Origin: Yeosuana aquiaggeris
GTDB taxonomy: Bacteria; Bacteroidota; Bacteroidia; Flavobacteriales; Flavobacteriaceae
Direction: 5' to 3'
Assembly (NCBI RefSeq): GCF_044003965.1
Contig: NZ_JBAWKC010000001.1
Coordinates: 1,406,745-1,470,744 of the forward strand
DNA length: 64,000 nucleotides
Below are positions 52,102-61,051 of the stretch, piece by piece. The notes below the pieces were generated by a model. The model was not told the DNA's origin. It did no database searches and was given only the letters and a program-made list of their open reading frames with translations. Within the stretch, counting starts at the first letter, position 1, and the number at the start of each line of letters is the position of its first letter. The position numbers and the translations under genes were made by a program.

Positions 52102-53055
52102 ATGGAATATTTAGAATTTGAACTTCCTATAAAAGAGCTTGAAGATCAGTTGCAAAAGTGTAAATTGATTGGAGAAGAAAGTGAAGTCGATGTCACTGAA
52201 ACATGCACTCAGATTGAAAAGAAATTAATTGTTGCTAAAACGGAGATTTATAAAAACTTAACGCCTTGGCAACGTGTTCAGATGTCTCGTCATCCCAATA
52301 GACCTTATACATTAGATTATATTAGAGCCATTTGCGGAGAATCGTTTTTAGAATTACATGGCGATAGAGGCTTTAAAGATGATAAAGCTATGATTGGTGG
52401 TTTAGGTAAAATAGGCGATCAAAGTTATATGTTTATTGGTCAGCAAAAGGGTTATAATACAAAAACAAGACAGTATAGAAATTTTGGAATGGCGAACCCT
52501 GAAGGATATCGGAAAGCTTTACGTTTAATGAAGTCAGCCGAAAAGTTTGGCATCCCTGTGGTTACTATTTTGGATACACCTGGAGCTTATCCGGGATTAG
52601 AAGCTGAAGAGCGTGGGCAAGGTGAAGCCATTGCCAGAAACATATTAGAAATGACACGCCTAAAAGTTCCAATTATTACGGTGATTATTGGTGAAGGTGC
52701 CTCTGGAGGTGCTTTGGGAATAGGTGTTGGGGATGTTGTTTTGATGTTAGAAAATACATGGTATTCAGTGATTTCTCCAGAATCATGTTCCAGTATCTTA
52801 TGGCGTAGTTGGGAATATAAAGAACAAGCGGCAGAAGCATTGAAATTGACAGCAAAAGACATGAAAAAACTTAAGTTGGTTGATGAAATTATAAAAGAAC
52901 CATTGGGTGGCGCACATAGAGATAGAGAGCAAACATTTGTGATAGTTAGTAATGCTATTTCAAAGACTTATGAGACGCTTAAAAACTTATCACCAAAACA
53001 ATTAGTGGAAAAACGCATGGACAAATATTTAAATATGGGAGTATTTAAAGGCTAA
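52102..53055 (+). CDS. accA: Acetyl-CoA carboxylase carboxyltransferase subunit alpha
   Basis: 317 residues. With AccD it transfers CO2 from carboxybiotin to acetyl-CoA, the first step of fatty-acid synthesis. N-terminal coiled coil (LEFELPIKELEDQLQK), then HPNRPYTLDYI, HGDRGFKDDKAMIGG, DTPGAYPGLEAEERGQ and GEGASGGALGIG for the oxyanion/CoA pocket. Normal length. A terminator follows. Confidence 0.96.
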   Translation: MEYLEFELPIKELEDQLQKCKLIGEESEVDVTETCTQIEKKLIVAKTEIYKNLTPWQRVQMSRHPNRPYTLDYIRAICGESFLELHGDRGFKDDKAMIGGLGKIGDQSYMFIGQQKGYNTKTRQYRNFGMANPEGYRKALRLMKSAEKFGIPVVTILDTPGAYPGLEAEERGQGEAIARNILEMTRLKVPIITVIIGEGASGGALGIGVGDVVLMLENTWYSVISPESCSSILWRSWEYKEQAAEALKLTAKDMKKLKLVDEIIKEPLGGAHRDREQTFVIVSNAISKTYETLKNLSPKQLVEKRMDKYLNMGVFKG

Positions 53056-53078
53056 TCCTTTTAAAATCATATGATAGT

Positions 53079-53110
53079 AAAATCTGAAGCATTTTGTTTC
53101 AGATTTTTTT
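53079..53110 (+). terminator. accA terminator
   Basis: Stem AAAATCTGAA / TTCAGATTTT with a 9-nt loop and a T7 tract. Confidence 0.88.
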
Positions 53111-53223
53111 ATGGTTATTGACAATTTTTTTAAGTTATTAACAGTTAGAATGTTAATGAACGGTGCATAATCATAAGTCATTTTTTCTTTTAAAACACTC
53201 TCATTTTAATTACTTTCGTTACC

Positions 53224-54768
53224 ATGGAACAGCCTAATCAAATTAAGGGATATAAAGTAGATAGAAGTACAATTATCAGTCTTGAAAAAGGAAAAATACC
53301 ACCACAAGCACTTGATTTAGAAGAAGTTGTGTTGGGAGCAATGATGATTGATAAAAAAGGTGTTGATGAAGTTATTGATATTTTAAGTGCTGAAGCCTTC
53401 TATAAAGAAGCACATCAACATATTTTTGAAGCTATTTTTCAGTTATTTGAAAATAGTGAACCGGTTGACTTATTAACCGTTTCTACCCAATTAAAGAAAA
53501 ACTCAAAATTAGAATTGGCAGGAGGTGATTTTTACCTCATTTCTTTAACTCAAAAAGTATCCTCATCAGCACATATAGAGTTTCATGCTCGGATTATTTT
53601 ACAGAAATATATACAACGGAGTTTAATTAAAATTTCAAGTGAAATTATTGAAGATTCCTATGATGAAACCAAAGATGTTTTTGATTTATTAGATAATGCC
53701 GAAGCTAAATTATATGAAGTTACACAAGGGAATATTAAAAAATCTAGTGAGACGGCACAAAGTTTAGTAATACAGGCTAAAAAGAAAATTGAAGAAATAT
53801 CAAACAAAGAAGGCTTAAGTGGTATTCCATCAGGATTTGATAAACTTGATAAGTTAACTTCTGGTTGGCAAGAGAGCGATTTAATTATTGTGGCAGCGAG
53901 ACCTGGTATGGGTAAAACGGCTTTAACCTTGTCTATGGCAAGAAATATAGCGGTTAATCATAATATACCTGTCGCATTTTTCTCATTAGAAATGGCCTCT
54001 GTTCAGTTAATTACCAGATTAATTTCTAGTGAAACAGGTTTGTCGTCAGAAAAATTGCGAACAGGTCGTCTTGAAAAACACGAATGGGAGCAACTAAATG
54101 TTAAAGTTAAAGGACTTGAAAAGGCCCCCTTATATATAGATGATACGCCTTCTCTTTCTATTTTTGATCTACGTGCTAAGGCAAGAAGATTATCCTCTCA
54201 ACACGGAATTAAATTGATAATTATTGATTATTTGCAATTGATGACTGCCGGGGGAAGTCAAAAAGGAGGGAATCGAGAGCAAGAAATTTCAACTATTTCC
54301 AGAAACCTTAAAGCCTTAGCTAAAGAACTAAGCGTTCCGGTGATTGCTTTATCTCAGTTATCCCGTGCGGTTGAAACACGCGGTGGAAGCAAGAGACCAT
54401 TATTAAGTGATTTACGTGAATCAGGAGCGATTGAGCAAGATGCAGATATTGTATCATTCATCTACAGACCAGAATATTACAAAATTGATGAATGGGATGA
54501 TGATGAACGCTCACCTACTGAAGGACAAGCAGAATTTATTGTCGCCAAGCATAGAAACGGTGGGCTTGATAGCATCCGTTTAAAATTTGTGGGTCATTTA
54601 GGTAAGTTTGATAATTTGGATGATTTTGATTCTCCTTTTGAATTTCATAGTAAAATGAATGCGGCGGCTAATGATGATACTTTTAAGACCGATAACTTTA
54701 AGGCAAGTCCAAACGAAGCCTTTGGTAGTTCTTTTAACGAAGATGAAGATAATGAAGTGCCTTTTTAA
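53224..54768 (+). CDS. dnaB: Replicative DNA helicase
   Basis: 514 residues. Hexameric helicase that unwinds the fork 5'-3'. N-terminal helical domain (PPQALDLEEVVLGAMMIDKKG, to ~170), linker, then the RecA-like domain with Walker A ARPGMGKT at 225-232, LIIIDYLQLM Walker B (~335), QLSRAVETR and LRESGAIEQDAD. No intein. The acidic tail (FNEDEDNEVPF) is usual in flavobacteria. Confidence 0.97.
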   Translation: MEQPNQIKGYKVDRSTIISLEKGKIPPQALDLEEVVLGAMMIDKKGVDEVIDILSAEAFYKEAHQHIFEAIFQLFENSEPVDLLTVSTQLKKNSKLELAGGDFYLISLTQKVSSSAHIEFHARIILQKYIQRSLIKISSEIIEDSYDETKDVFDLLDNAEAKLYEVTQGNIKKSSETAQSLVIQAKKKIEEISNKEGLSGIPSGFDKLDKLTSGWQESDLIIVAARPGMGKTALTLSMARNIAVNHNIPVAFFSLEMASVQLITRLISSETGLSSEKLRTGRLEKHEWEQLNVKVKGLEKAPLYIDDTPSLSIFDLRAKARRLSSQHGIKLIIIDYLQLMTAGGSQKGGNREQEISTISRNLKALAKELSVPVIALSQLSRAVETRGGSKRPLLSDLRESGAIEQDADIVSFIYRPEYYKIDEWDDDERSPTEGQAEFIVAKHRNGGLDSIRLKFVGHLGKFDNLDDFDSPFEFHSKMNAAANDDTFKTDNFKASPNEAFGSSFNEDEDNEVPF

Positions 54769-54827
54769 TGCTTAATAATTCCTTAAAGCATGTCGTACAA
54801 CATTAATTTTTAAGTATCTTTCGGTCT

Positions 54828-56093
54828 ATGAAAAGGACCCTTATTTTTGTGTTTCTAGTTTTTTTTTCAGTTAAAACGTTTGCATCTTATATACTTATCC
54901 CCATGGATGCTGAAATGCAAAGGAATCATTTGAAAGCCTATGGAATTACCTATTGGGTACTTGAAAAGCAATTAAAAGTAAAATGGTTGCTGAATTATAG
55001 AGGAGGTTCTTTTTTAATGCCGGATACCGAGGATATTCAGCGTGAATGTCAAATAAGAGGTGTTTCTTTTGAAGTGATTTCCGATTCAAAAACAGAATCT
55101 ATTTTAGAAGAAATAAATAGCCCAAGTCAAAATATGGAAGCCGTTATTTTGGAGAAAGCACCTAAAATTGCTGTATATACTCCGTACGGAAAACAACCTT
55201 GGGATGATGCGGTGACTATGGTTTTAACTTATGCCGAAATTCCTTATGAAACGGTTTATGATAAAGAAGTATTGAATGACGGCTTATTAGCGTTTGACTG
55301 GCTGCATTTGCATCATGAGGACTTTACCGGTCAGTTCGGTAAGTTTTATGGAGCTTATAAATCTGCGGCTTGGTATATTCAGGAAAAAAAGGAGGCAGAA
55401 GCTTTGGCAACCAAATTAGGGTATAGTAAAGTTTCACAAGAAAAATTAGATGTTGCTTTAAAAATAAGAGATTATGTCATAGGAGGTGGTTTCATGTTCG
55501 CTATGTGCAGCGCTGCTGATAGCTTTGATATTGCTTTATCAGCTGAAGGTATTGATATTTGTGAACCTATGTTTGATGGAGATGGTAGCGATGCTAATTA
55601 CCAAAGTAAAATAGATTATAATAAAACCTTTGCTTTTACAGATTTTAAACTGGAAAGAAATCCATCAGTTTATGAGTTTTCCACAATTGATATGACTCAA
55701 AAAAGAATGGGAATAGTAACAAGATCTGTTGATTATTTTTCGTTAATGGATTTTTCTGCAAAATGGGATCCAATTCCAACCATGTTATGTCAAAATCATA
55801 CGGCATTAGTAAAAGGCTTTATGGGACAAACAACCGCCTTTACAAGAGAGGAAATAAAATCGAACGTATTAGTATTGGGTGAGAATAAAACGAATGGAGA
55901 AGCGAAATATATTCACGGAATTAAAGGAAAGGGATTCTTTACTTTTTATGGAGGTCATGATCCTGAAGATTATCAGCATCGGGTAGGCGACTCTAAAACT
56001 GAATTAGATTTGCATCCAACCTCACCGGGTTATCGACTTATTTTAAACAATGTATTGTTTCCAGCAGCAAGAAAAAAGAAACAGAAAACATAA
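54828..56093 (+). CDS. Periplasmic class I amidotransferase-like protein
   Basis: 421 residues with a signal peptide (VFLVFFSVKTFAS). Orthologues in this family are commonly labelled asparagine synthetase B, but the sequence has no N-terminal Cys nucleophile and no ATP-pyrophosphatase SGGxDS motif. Instead, PKIAVYTPYGKQPWDDAV with GDG and the segment GGGFMFAMCSAADSFD (about 218-233) looks like the nucleophile elbow of a ThuA/class-I-amidotransferase fold, with Cys228 as candidate. LNDGLLAFDWLHLHHEDFTG and FYGGHDPEDYQH are other conserved parts. The periplasmic location also rules out cytosolic asparagine synthesis. Real activity unknown. Confidence 0.72.
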   Translation: MKRTLIFVFLVFFSVKTFASYILIPMDAEMQRNHLKAYGITYWVLEKQLKVKWLLNYRGGSFLMPDTEDIQRECQIRGVSFEVISDSKTESILEEINSPSQNMEAVILEKAPKIAVYTPYGKQPWDDAVTMVLTYAEIPYETVYDKEVLNDGLLAFDWLHLHHEDFTGQFGKFYGAYKSAAWYIQEKKEAEALATKLGYSKVSQEKLDVALKIRDYVIGGGFMFAMCSAADSFDIALSAEGIDICEPMFDGDGSDANYQSKIDYNKTFAFTDFKLERNPSVYEFSTIDMTQKRMGIVTRSVDYFSLMDFSAKWDPIPTMLCQNHTALVKGFMGQTTAFTREEIKSNVLVLGENKTNGEAKYIHGIKGKGFFTFYGGHDPEDYQHRVGDSKTELDLHPTSPGYRLILNNVLFPAARKKKQKT

Positions 56094-56108
56094 CTTTTTT
56101 TTTGCTCT

Positions 56109-56537
56109 TTATTCAATCGTTTGAACTAATTGAAAGGAGTAAATAAAACCATCTGCACCTGTTCCAGTACTTCTAAGGTTTTGATCAATGGTTAAAATAT
56201 TATTCGAAAGTGTTAAACCTCCAAATTCATTATCATCAATAATAAGAAAAATATTTTTGCCATCATCTAATAGATCATACCTGTAAGTCCCTGAATCTAA
56301 ACCATCCTCAACTGCATTAGTGTTATTGTTCAAAACAGTTAATGAACTTTGTGATTCATTGAATATCCAAATTACCTGATTAAAAACAAAATCATTATTA
56401 ACGCCTTATAAACCACCGCTTACATTTTTTAAATGCCATTCACTTCTTAAAACTTGTGGTATATCATCTTCATTATTGATAGAACAACTTGTGCTAATAA
56501 CAATTAAAATGATTGATGTTAAAAATTTCAAATTCAT
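56109..56537 (-). pseudogene. Lipoprotein gene interrupted by an in-frame TAA
   Basis: A 142-codon frame starts with ATG at 56537 and a clear lipoprotein signal (MNLKFLTSIILIVISTSC, Cys18). It reads on in the same frame to 56109 except for TAA at codon 44 (56406-56408), which cuts WHLKNVSGG-L from GVNNDFVFNQVIWIF. After the stop the sequence keeps coding character and ends FIYSFQLVQTIE. The parts together fit a small lipocalin-like lipoprotein (W-x-L-x-NVSGG near the start). A 74-codon TTG-started frame covers only the second half. Likely a recent nonsense mutation, or a sequencing error. Confidence 0.75.
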
Positions 56538-56584
56538 AATTAAGTTTTTATTTATAGATAACTATAACTAAAAAGGGTTGCGTT

Positions 56585-57403
56585 CTATTGATTAAAAAAG
56601 GCTTTCTTTTGTTTTATTAATTCTTTTAAAATGACTTCAACACCAAAATCATCATTACTTTTTGTTTTATAATGAGCTGTATCTTTTACATTTTGATGGG
56701 CATTTTCCATAGCGAAACTAAATGAAGCGCGTTTTAACATTTCAATATCATTATTATAATCGCCAAAAGCTATCGTTTCTTCCATTGAGATATTGTAGTT
56801 TTTTTGTAACATTTCAACAGCATTGCCTTTGTTGGCATAATTATCTGAAATATCTACCCAGTGCTTTCCCGAAATGATGATTTTATATTCAGTAGTTAAA
56901 TTCTCAAATAGCGGAAAGATATGTTTTTCTGAATCTTCATGATGATACAAGGCTATTTTTATAATATCTTCTTCAATTTCATTTATAGAATTGATTACAG
57001 AAAAATTAGGATAATATTCTGATAGTAATTTTATAAAACCATTTGAATTACTCTTGAAATAAGCTTTTGATTTCGTGCAATAAATAGGGTGAATATGGAA
57101 ATTGGAATAAATTAAGTCTTCAATTTTATGCAGATTATTCTTGTTAATAGGAATGGACAATAAAATATTGTCATTATCAACCACAATACCGCCATTTTCT
57201 GCTACGATGATAATCTCACTTTTAATTTCATTGAGCTTATCAGTGATCCCATAATACGGCCTGCCACTGGCTGCTACAAAAATGATATGATGCTGTTTCA
57301 ATTGTTTAAATAATTCAAGAAACTGTGTGCTAACTTCATGGTTAGAATTTAGTAAAGTGCCATCCATATCTGTGACAACTAATTTAATTTGTGATAAATC
57401 CAT
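56585..57403 (-). CDS. Cof-type HAD hydrolase
   Basis: 272 residues. HAD motif I VVTDMDGTLLNSN (residues 8-20), motif II VAASGRPYYG (about 59), motif III Lys in DNYANKGNAVEML and motif IV AFGDYNNDIEML. The type IIB cap domain (about 85-190) makes it a Cof-type sugar- or cofactor-phosphate phosphatase. Substrate unknown. Single gene with its own -7 box. Confidence 0.9.
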   Translation of the reverse strand: MDLSQIKLVVTDMDGTLLNSNHEVSTQFLELFKQLKQHHIIFVAASGRPYYGITDKLNEIKSEIIIVAENGGIVVDNDNILLSIPINKNNLHKIEDLIYSNFHIHPIYCTKSKAYFKSNSNGFIKLLSEYYPNFSVINSINEIEEDIIKIALYHHEDSEKHIFPLFENLTTEYKIIISGKHWVDISDNYANKGNAVEMLQKNYNISMEETIAFGDYNNDIEMLKRASFSFAMENAHQNVKDTAHYKTKSNDDFGVEVILKELIKQKKAFFNQ

Positions 57404-57422
57404 ACAAGATTATTTTCGAAGG

Positions 57423-57430
57423 CAAAAGTA
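57423..57430 (-). promoter_or_regulatory. -7 box (TACTTTTG) for the HAD gene
   Basis: Fits TAnnTTTG on the minus strand, 19 bp before the ATG; -33 unclear. Confidence 0.5.
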
Positions 57431-57465
57431 CTATTTCTGTTTATAACTTAAGTTAACTAGATTGT

Positions 57466-57501
57466 ATAAAAAAATCCGATTCTTTCGAACCGGATTTTTT
57501 T
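57466..57501 (-). terminator. Terminator of the 369-aa lipoprotein gene (copy 1 of a 32-nt repeat)
   Basis: Stem AAATCCG / CGGATTT extended inside by TTC/GAA, followed by T7 in the leftward RNA. 57466-57497 is identical to 60279-60310 over 32 nt. Confidence 0.88.
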
Positions 57502-57520
57502 ATATTAAAATAATTTTTTA

Positions 57521-58630
57521 TTATTGAGCTCCATTGGAATAATGGAAATAGGTTGCCCAGTTATTGCCAGGGAAATCGCAACCGGCTCCCCATGCAGTTT
57601 CTTCACATTCACCAACTTCATTACATTCGATGGTTTTTCCTATGATTATGGATTGAGATCCATCTCGAGGAACTAGAATGATACCTAACTGCTCTCCGCA
57701 AACAGGTTTGTAGTCTGAATAATTTAAGGACAGTTGGTGTAAATATCTAGCTTTCGCATAATCTATAGGGCCATAGAAGTTACTAGCTAGCGCCTCTCCT
57801 TCTATTAGTCTCCAAATGGCATATTGAATTTCAGCAAAGGTATAACCCTGACTTATAAAATCTTGATTCAAAATCCAGTTAACAGAACCAAAAGTTTCAG
57901 GATACTCAAAAGGTCCTGATGTTAAATCATCCAAGGTTGTGTAAACATCTGCATCAAAACAATGTCCATCACCTAAATCTGCATCATAATCAACACACCA
58001 AGCATCATAATCTCCATTCAAAATACCCGCAGAACTTATATTAATATTAAAATAACTATCTATGGCGTCAACTCCTTTTGCCGTAACACAACCGTATGCT
58101 GTACTCGGAATATTAGCTAAAAATATTTCATTTGAAGCTTCTGTTGTTTTACAGTTTACTACTGCATGCGCTGCTATGTATTGACCTTTTGATTTTGGTA
58201 CTGTATAGGTGTAAGATGAAATACAATCATGTGTCATACTGAACTCAAACGCTCCGTTTACAGGATTACCTCCATTATTGATAGGAAATAATTCTGGAGA
58301 AGTAACAACAGATAAATGAGTAGAAGATAAACAATATCCGCTGTCTGTTATATTATACGTAATCTCATAGTTGTCACCATTCTCGCTTACAGATACATTA
58401 CCAACTAAAATGTTTTGGCCAGCAAATAAATCGGTTATCGTAAAATCACAGTTTTGTGATAAATCAAAACTCACTGCTGAAGATGTTTTACTCAACGCAT
58501 TTTTCGCATCTAAACTTAAAGTTTCGGAAGCCGTATTTTGATCTAAAGATTCCGTTTCACAACTTGTTATCCCTAAAATTAGAATAAACCCAAAAAGTAA
58601 GGAATAAAAATTAATACACTTGTTTTTCAT
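57521..58630 (-). CDS. Large lipoprotein, possible surface protein
   Basis: 369 residues with a lipoprotein signal (LFGFILILGITSC, Cys24). No named family recognised. Residues ~195-320 have DYDAWCVDYDADLGDGHCFDAD, FGSVNWILNQDF and AEIQYAIWRLIEG, which resembles the W-C-V-D ... N-W-I-L-N ... Q-x-A-I-W layout of thioester-type adhesin domains in other phyla; this is inference. Cysteine-rich (about a dozen), consistent with disulfides outside the cytosol. Long AT-rich upstream region without a clear -7 box. Confidence 0.7.
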   Translation of the reverse strand: MKNKCINFYSLLFGFILILGITSCETESLDQNTASETLSLDAKNALSKTSSAVSFDLSQNCDFTITDLFAGQNILVGNVSVSENGDNYEITYNITDSGYCLSSTHLSVVTSPELFPINNGGNPVNGAFEFSMTHDCISSYTYTVPKSKGQYIAAHAVVNCKTTEASNEIFLANIPSTAYGCVTAKGVDAIDSYFNINISSAGILNGDYDAWCVDYDADLGDGHCFDADVYTTLDDLTSGPFEYPETFGSVNWILNQDFISQGYTFAEIQYAIWRLIEGEALASNFYGPIDYAKARYLHQLSLNYSDYKPVCGEQLGIILVPRDGSQSIIIGKTIECNEVGECEETAWGAGCDFPGNNWATYFHYSNGAQ

Positions 58631-58907
58631 AATAATTTGTTTAAAAATTAATTAATAGCTCTTTATCGTTCCTTATATTTTAATATTGTTAAAGGAAATT
58701 ATGTTAAATATATTTAAAAGCTGTAAAAGACTACAAAAAATTAGCTCATCTTCTTTATTATTCGACAAATGGATATATTCATTCTGTTTATTTTAAAGTA
58801 AAAAAATAGCTTTAAATAGCTTATTTACAGATAATTAATTTTTTAATTCTTTAATTATAGGTTAAGACAACATTAAAATCGGATTAAATACTAATTGTAT
58901 TAATTTA
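58631..58907. other. 277-bp AT-rich gap
   Basis: No gene or clear promoter seen. It contains A/T runs and a weak 5-bp inverted repeat near 58888-58902 that could be the terminator of the 58908-60227 gene. Confidence 0.35.
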
Positions 58908-60227
58908 TTAATTAAAACGAGTTTTTTTGTAATGACTTATAACCTTTTTCCTTTTACCAGAAGATAATGGAGGTATTTCATTTGTATATTCGACTGAAAT
59001 AATAGCGTTTTTCCCGAAATCATTTTTAATATCTTCAATTAATTCCTTTTCAAAAGGAAATTTTTCATAAACATTCAGTTTCACCTTATATTGTTTTTCA
59101 CTCTCCTGAATAAATTGATATTGTCGTAATAAATGATAATACTTATAAAACTTTGTATAAATAATAAATGATGAAATCATATTTCCTTCACAGTCATATA
59201 TTATATCCATTTTTCTACCTTCAATATGTTCAAATTTAGTAACGCCACTTTCATCTATTATGATTTTGGCGGCATCACCAGTATCATATCTAATAATGGG
59301 CATGCAAAAATTAAATAAATCTGTAATGACTATTCTTCCAAGTTCTCCGGGCTTAGTAGGGGTTTCACTCTCGAAGTTTAAAATTTCTAAAAAATAACTA
59401 GCATGGTTTATAATAAAATAATTTTGTGACTTAAAGGTTTGTTGCGCTATAATTCCAATTTCCTCGCTTGAGTATCTTGACAATACGGGAACTTTAAAAT
59501 GTTTATTTAATGTATCCTTAGTATATGCGTTTAAATATTCTGAATTAGCTATTACTGAAGAAATATTTTTCTTTTCAAAAGAATACTTAGTCTTCTCAAT
59601 GAATTGTGCGATAGTTTCAAAAGCTGATGAAAATCCGAGCAGTGTAATTTTTTCTTTTGACTTTTCAAGTTTGTTGAATAGCATTAAGATTTTAGAATCT
59701 GTAAGTTTAGTTATATCAAATTGAACAATATTTTGCATCCATGATTTTAAAACATTTTTTTTATTATGTTCGCGCCAAACCTCCAATTCATAAAGACGAT
59801 TTCCAATATTATAACCACATAACTTAAAGAAATAGATTGCATCAGCACTATTTCTATCTTTTTTATTTTGATTCTTGAATAGAAAAAAAGGGACACCTGT
59901 AGAACCACTCGTCGAAACTTTAAATTGTTTTTTATTTCGGTAAGTTTCAGATTTAAAGGAATCAAAATTATTTTGAATGACAGTTTTCTTTATAATTGGA
60001 AAATCCTTTATTGAGGAATACTTTTTGTACGCATGATAAAATGGAGTTGTATAAACTGCATGGTTCAATATATTAATTAAAAGCTCTTTTTGTCTTTCAA
60101 TTGATTTTTTAGAATTTGGATTACTTATGATTTGTTCAATTTCATGGTAATGTTTTCTAATAGGACTACCTTTTATGAAATCAAGTGACCAAAAAATTAC
60201 TCGTCTTCCAATATTTAATAATGACAT
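58908..60227 (-). CDS. PaaK/CapK-like adenylate-forming enzyme
   Basis: 439 residues. The ANL-type ATP motif VSTSGSTGVPFFLFK (about residues 104-118) and IIRYDTGDAAKI (about 315) are those of phenylacetate-CoA ligase and CapK relatives; SRYSSEEIGIIAQQ fits the adenine-binding loop and SGKRKKVISH the C-terminal Lys region. CapK relatives occur in capsule clusters and activate or transfer a carboxylate. Substrate unknown; neighbours give no pathway. No operon partner. Confidence 0.82.
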   Translation of the reverse strand: MSLLNIGRRVIFWSLDFIKGSPIRKHYHEIEQIISNPNSKKSIERQKELLINILNHAVYTTPFYHAYKKYSSIKDFPIIKKTVIQNNFDSFKSETYRNKKQFKVSTSGSTGVPFFLFKNQNKKDRNSADAIYFFKLCGYNIGNRLYELEVWREHNKKNVLKSWMQNIVQFDITKLTDSKILMLFNKLEKSKEKITLLGFSSAFETIAQFIEKTKYSFEKKNISSVIANSEYLNAYTKDTLNKHFKVPVLSRYSSEEIGIIAQQTFKSQNYFIINHASYFLEILNFESETPTKPGELGRIVITDLFNFCMPIIRYDTGDAAKIIIDESGVTKFEHIEGRKMDIIYDCEGNMISSFIIYTKFYKYYHLLRQYQFIQESEKQYKVKLNVYEKFPFEKELIEDIKNDFGKNAIISVEYTNEIPPLSSGKRKKVISHYKKTRFN

Positions 60228-60278
60228 ATATATTAAAAGTTAAGATGGTAATTTAGTTGAATTTCTTAACTATAACAA

Positions 60279-60310
60279 ATAAAAAAATCCGATTCTTTCG
60301 AACCGGATTT
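60279..60310 (-). terminator. rplT operon terminator (copy 2 of a 32-nt repeat)
   Basis: Same hairpin as at 57466, followed by T7 in the leftward RNA, 41 bp after the rplT stop. It ends the thrS-infC-rpmI-rplT transcript. Confidence 0.88.
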
Positions 60311-60350
60311 ATTAAGCGAATATAATATGTTTAACAATAGGCGAAACGCC

Positions 60351-60695
60351 TTATTTTACTTTCTCTATTACGGCTTTAAAAGCCTCAGGATTATTCATAG
60401 CTAAATCTGCTAAAACCTTACGGTTTAATTCAATCTCATTAGCTTTTAATTTTCCCATAAATTGAGAATATGACAATCCGTATTGTCTGGCTCCTGCGTT
60501 AATACGCGTGATCCATAATGCACGGAATGTTCTCTTTTTGTTTCTACGGTCTCTATACGAATATAACATCGCTTTATCAACCGCGTTTTTAGCTACTGTC
60601 CAAACGTTTTTACGACGTCCAAAAAAGCCTTTTGCTTGTTTAAGAACCTTTTTTCTTCGGGCTCTTTTTGCTACAGAATTTACTGATCTTGGCAT
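60351..60695 (-). CDS. rplT: Ribosomal protein bL20
   Basis: 114 residues: PRSVNSVAKRARRKKVLKQAKG and FFGRRKNVWTVAKNAVDKAM are the family start. Binds 23S rRNA early in 50S assembly. Last gene of the thrS-infC-rpmI-rplT operon. The 96-bp gap to rpmI contains a weak GGCTAT/ATAGTC hairpin, in the place where L20 autoregulation acts in other phyla; I cannot support a leader call. Confidence 0.97.
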   Translation of the reverse strand: MPRSVNSVAKRARRKKVLKQAKGFFGRRKNVWTVAKNAVDKAMLYSYRDRRNKKRTFRALWITRINAGARQYGLSYSQFMGKLKANEIELNRKVLADLAMNNPEAFKAVIEKVK

Positions 60696-60791
60696 AATTT
60701 TTTAATTTTTTTTGTAGTAGGCGGACTATCAATAGCCTCTTTTATATTTAGCCTAACTCCAGGGTTATTAATTTGTTTTAACCAGAACTGA

Positions 60792-60989
60792 CTACTTTAA
60801 ACGTAATTGTTCTTTAATGCTGTTAACATCACTTTTGTCTACTAAAGTGCTGTGAGTTAACGCTAGCTTACGCTTTTTTGACTTCTTTGTTAAGATGTGA
60901 CTCTTAAAAGCGTGCTTTCTTTTAATCTTACCAGTACCGGTTAACTTAAATCGTTTTTTGGCACTAGATTTTGTTTTCATTTTAGGCAT
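60792..60989 (-). CDS. rpmI: Ribosomal protein bL35
   Basis: 65 residues: MPKMKTKSSAKKRFKLTGTGK is diagnostic. Small basic protein of the 50S subunit. Third gene of the operon. It has an unusual Shine-Dalgarno sequence (60996-61000). Confidence 0.97.
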   Translation of the reverse strand: MPKMKTKSSAKKRFKLTGTGKIKRKHAFKSHILTKKSKKRKLALTHSTLVDKSDVNSIKEQLRLK

Positions 60990-60995
60990 CTTCTT

Positions 60996-61000
60996 CTCCT
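60996..61000 (-). promoter_or_regulatory. Shine-Dalgarno sequence AGGAG before rpmI
   Basis: AGGAG six nucleotides before the rpmI ATG on the minus strand. Bacteroidota mRNAs rarely use such sites, and the other genes in this window do not show one. Confidence 0.6.
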
Positions 61001-61028
61001 AGGTTTAATTATTTCGCTTAATTATTGT

Positions 61029-61051
61029 AAATCCTGATTTCTCAGGGATTT
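61029..61051 (-). other. Hairpin with GAAA loop between infC and rpmI
   Basis: In the leftward RNA AAATCCCTGA-GAAA-TCAGGATTT forms a stem with one bulged C and a GNRA-type tetraloop, starting right at the infC stop codon. No T tract follows, so it is not a plain terminator. It may be a processing or regulatory structure in the ribosomal operon. Confidence 0.5.

Noticed and set aside
60696..60791. L20 leader structure before rplT
   Set aside because: Only a weak GGCTAT/ATAGTC pairing with a too-small loop; not enough to support a call.
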